Positions 62,692-64,000 of a stretch of 64,000 nt of DNA are shown here, one piece after another. The position numbers were made by a program, and so were the translations under genes. The notes beneath the pieces were generated by a model. That model was given only the letters and a program-made list of their open reading frames with translations, searched no databases and had not been told where the DNA came from. Source of the DNA: JAAYDH01 sp964345825 (GTDB lineage: Bacteria; Bacillota_I; Bacilli_A; RFN20; CAG-826); contig CAYFSI010000002.1 of NCBI GenBank assembly GCA_964345825.1, positions 1 through 64,000 of the forward strand, given 5' to 3'. Within the stretch, counting starts at the first letter, position 1; each line of letters begins with the position of its first letter.

Positions 62692-63796
62692 TCACACTAT
62701 TGTTAATTTTTCGAACTCTTTGTTGAAACATTTTTCTGCACCTACTTGGCACGAAACAATTCCTGAAGTTGATCAAAAATTAGAAGGGCGCAACAAAGTT
62801 GTTGTCATGCTTTTTGATGGACTTGGCAGATATATTATTGATCGACATTTACGAAAAAAAGGATATATTCGTTCACATTATTTAACGACCATTGATGCGA
62901 CTTTTCCACCAACAACAGTGGCTTCCACAAATGGTTTTTTATCAGGAAAGTTTCCCATTGAAACGGGCTGGCTTTCATGGAGTCAATATTTCGAAGAATA
63001 CCAGTGCGATATTGAAGTTTTTAGAAACACAAGAAGTAGTGATGGTTCTCTGGTTCGTGACAAGGATAATTTAATCATCGCTGAAAAGTGCCCTTATGAA
63101 AGTATTTTTCAGCAAATAAAAAAAGCCAATTCTTTTGTCAATGTGTTCGATATTTTCCCACAAAAAGTAAAGCCAAATAGCGAAGCAATAGATTTGAAGA
63201 AATCTCGACAAATAATCGATGGAGCTTTAAAAGGAAATGACAAAGTCTTCATGTATTTTTATTGGACACTTCCAGATGAATATATTCATCACTATGGTGT
63301 TAATCACTTTATGGTCCATTTTGTCATTAAGCAGATTCAAAGATTTGTTAAAAAGGTAGTAAAAAATAATCCTGACACCATTTTCTTTACGTTCGCTGAT
63401 CATGGCTTGATCGATGTCAAATATCTCGACATTTGCGAACATAAAGATTTGCAGGAATTATTAGCCCTTCCCCTTTCATTCGAGAAGAGAGTAGTCAACT
63501 TCTTTGTTAAACCTAATAAGAAAGATGAATTTAGTTCCCTATTTAATAAATATTATGGGCAACATTTTGAACTTATTGATAGAGAGTCAGTATTCAAAAC
63601 TGATTTATTTGGTAAAGGCCAACCTCATCCCGCTTCTTACAAATTTATTGGTGATTTTATCGCCATTGCCAAAGATGTTTACTGTCTCTATGCCTCGAAT
63701 GAAATAACACCTGATAAATTTGTTGCTCATAAAGGCCATCATGCTGGTGGAACAAAGGAAGAGATGGAAATTGATATCAGTGTTTTTAATGGATAA
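62669..63796 (+). CDS. nucleotide pyrophosphatase/phosphodiesterase-type protein
   Basis: 375 aa, alkaline phosphatase superfamily. Metal motifs VVVMLFDGLGR (D), the Thr nucleophile in TFPPTTVASTNGFLSG, DEYIHHYGV, FTFADHGLID (DH), and GHHAGGTKEEM. Similar to NPP/AP-type phosphodiesterases. No signal peptide seen, so it may be cytosolic. Substrate unknown. Confidence 0.82.
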   Translation: MKMELKNNHTIVNFSNSLLKHFSAPTWHETIPEVDQKLEGRNKVVVMLFDGLGRYIIDRHLRKKGYIRSHYLTTIDATFPPTTVASTNGFLSGKFPIETGWLSWSQYFEEYQCDIEVFRNTRSSDGSLVRDKDNLIIAEKCPYESIFQQIKKANSFVNVFDIFPQKVKPNSEAIDLKKSRQIIDGALKGNDKVFMYFYWTLPDEYIHHYGVNHFMVHFVIKQIQRFVKKVVKNNPDTIFFTFADHGLIDVKYLDICEHKDLQELLALPLSFEKRVVNFFVKPNKKDEFSSLFNKYYGQHFELIDRESVFKTDLFGKGQPHPASYKFIGDFIAIAKDVYCLYASNEITPDKFVAHKGHHAGGTKEEMEIDISVFNG

Positions 63797-63813
63797 AAAG
63801 TCTCAACCAAATG

Positions 63814-63842
63814 TTGAAAAGGTGAACGAAAAAAAGTAAAAT
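63814..63842 (+). promoter_or_regulatory. tRNA-Ala promoter
   Basis: TTGAAA 63814-63819, 17-bp spacer, TAAAAT 63837-63842. Starts about 20 nt before the mature tRNA. Confidence 0.75.
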
Positions 63843-63862
63843 GAGCCAAGTCGGGAAGTAAT

Positions 63863-63938
63863 GGGTCTGTAGCTCATCTGGGAGAGCGCCTCGTTCGCAA
63901 CGAGGAGGTAGCCGGTTCGATCCCGGTCAGATCCACCA
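63863..63938 (+). tRNA. tRNA-Ala(CGC)
   Basis: 76-nt cloverleaf. Acceptor GGGTCTG/CAGATCC with the G3:U70 pair that marks alanine tRNAs; anticodon stem CCTCG/CGAGG with loop TTCGCAA, anticodon CGC (reads GCG). T arm GCCGG-TTCGATC-CCGGT; ends A then CCA encoded. Nothing obvious follows up to the window end. Confidence 0.93.
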
Positions 63939-64000
63939 AATGTATTATTAAATAAGTTCGATGGGCTGTTGCTTCACAAAGAAAAAGTCCCCGAGCGATC

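Noticed and set aside
1..64000. Alternative genetic code (UGA as tryptophan)
   Set aside because: RF2 is present, several clear genes end in TGA (FGGY kinase, comFC), and tryptophans are coded by TGG.
1..64000. CRISPR arrays, prophage or defence islands
   Set aside because: No regularly spaced repeats, no cas genes, and no phage structural genes; the content is housekeeping.

Overview
The window looks like the replication-origin region of an AT-rich Firmicute, most likely an uncultured relative of the Bacilli/Erysipelotrichia/RF39 groups near the Mollicutes. That placement is inferred from gene content and order, not from a tree. The dnaA-dnaN-yaaA-recF-gyrB-gyrA order, the rpmH-rnpA-yidC-jag-mnmE order on the other side, a small SRP RNA next to serS/tadA, rnmV-rsmA-ispE-glmU and dnaX-ybaB-recR-tmk-holB-ricT-rsmI are all Bacillus-like. 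UGA is a stop codon: prfB (RF2) is present with its own in-frame UGA frameshift, so this is not a code-4 mycoplasma. Two runs of N (9598-9646 and 21846-21855) suggest a draft or metagenome assembly.

Layout. At 1-7.9 kb an ISL3-type insertion sequence lies downstream of a five-gene minus-strand operon: P-type ATPase, psuG, a TetR-type regulator, an iron alcohol dehydrogenase and a degenerate M50-like membrane protein. At 7.9-11.8 kb are a lipoprotein, tadA, the SRP RNA, serS and a glycosyltransferase. At 11.8-20.5 kb is the dnaA-to-gyrA replication cluster on the minus strand. DnaA-box DNA flanks dnaA on both sides: variant boxes upstream (20616-20831), and boxes plus DnaA-trios downstream, in the dnaA-dnaN gap (19057-19090). 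From 20.8 kb the other replichore starts with a DMT-family transporter, then rpmH, rnpA, yidC, jag, mnmE, tatD, rnmV, rsmA, ispE, glmU, a small beta-repeat protein and a ROK sugar kinase.

From 31.6 to 64 kb are pyruvate phosphate dikinase, an FGGY kinase, GrpB-like and ATP-grasp proteins, a pseudouridine synthase and typA. Next come the rsmI-to-dnaX cluster (inverted), then prfA-prmC-rpiB, comFA-comFC and secA-prfB-yitT-uvrB. The window ends with secG, an M29 aminopeptidase, yolD-uvrX, rmuC, a phosphodiesterase and tRNA-Ala(CGC).

Most genes point away from the origin near 19-21 kb, as expected for leading-strand transcription. The exceptions are ppdK, typA, the dnaX cluster, the 57.8 kb membrane protein and yolD-uvrX. 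The content is mainly housekeeping: replication, translation, tRNA/rRNA maturation, secretion and repair. I found no CRISPR array, prophage or obvious novel multi-gene defence system. The most notable signals are the bipartite Bacillus-type origin, many genes whose -10 box lies only 6-11 nt before the start codon (possible leaderless mRNAs), a protease homologue with a broken HExxH motif, a long-ectodomain lipoprotein YidC, and a Gly at the GyrA quinolone position.
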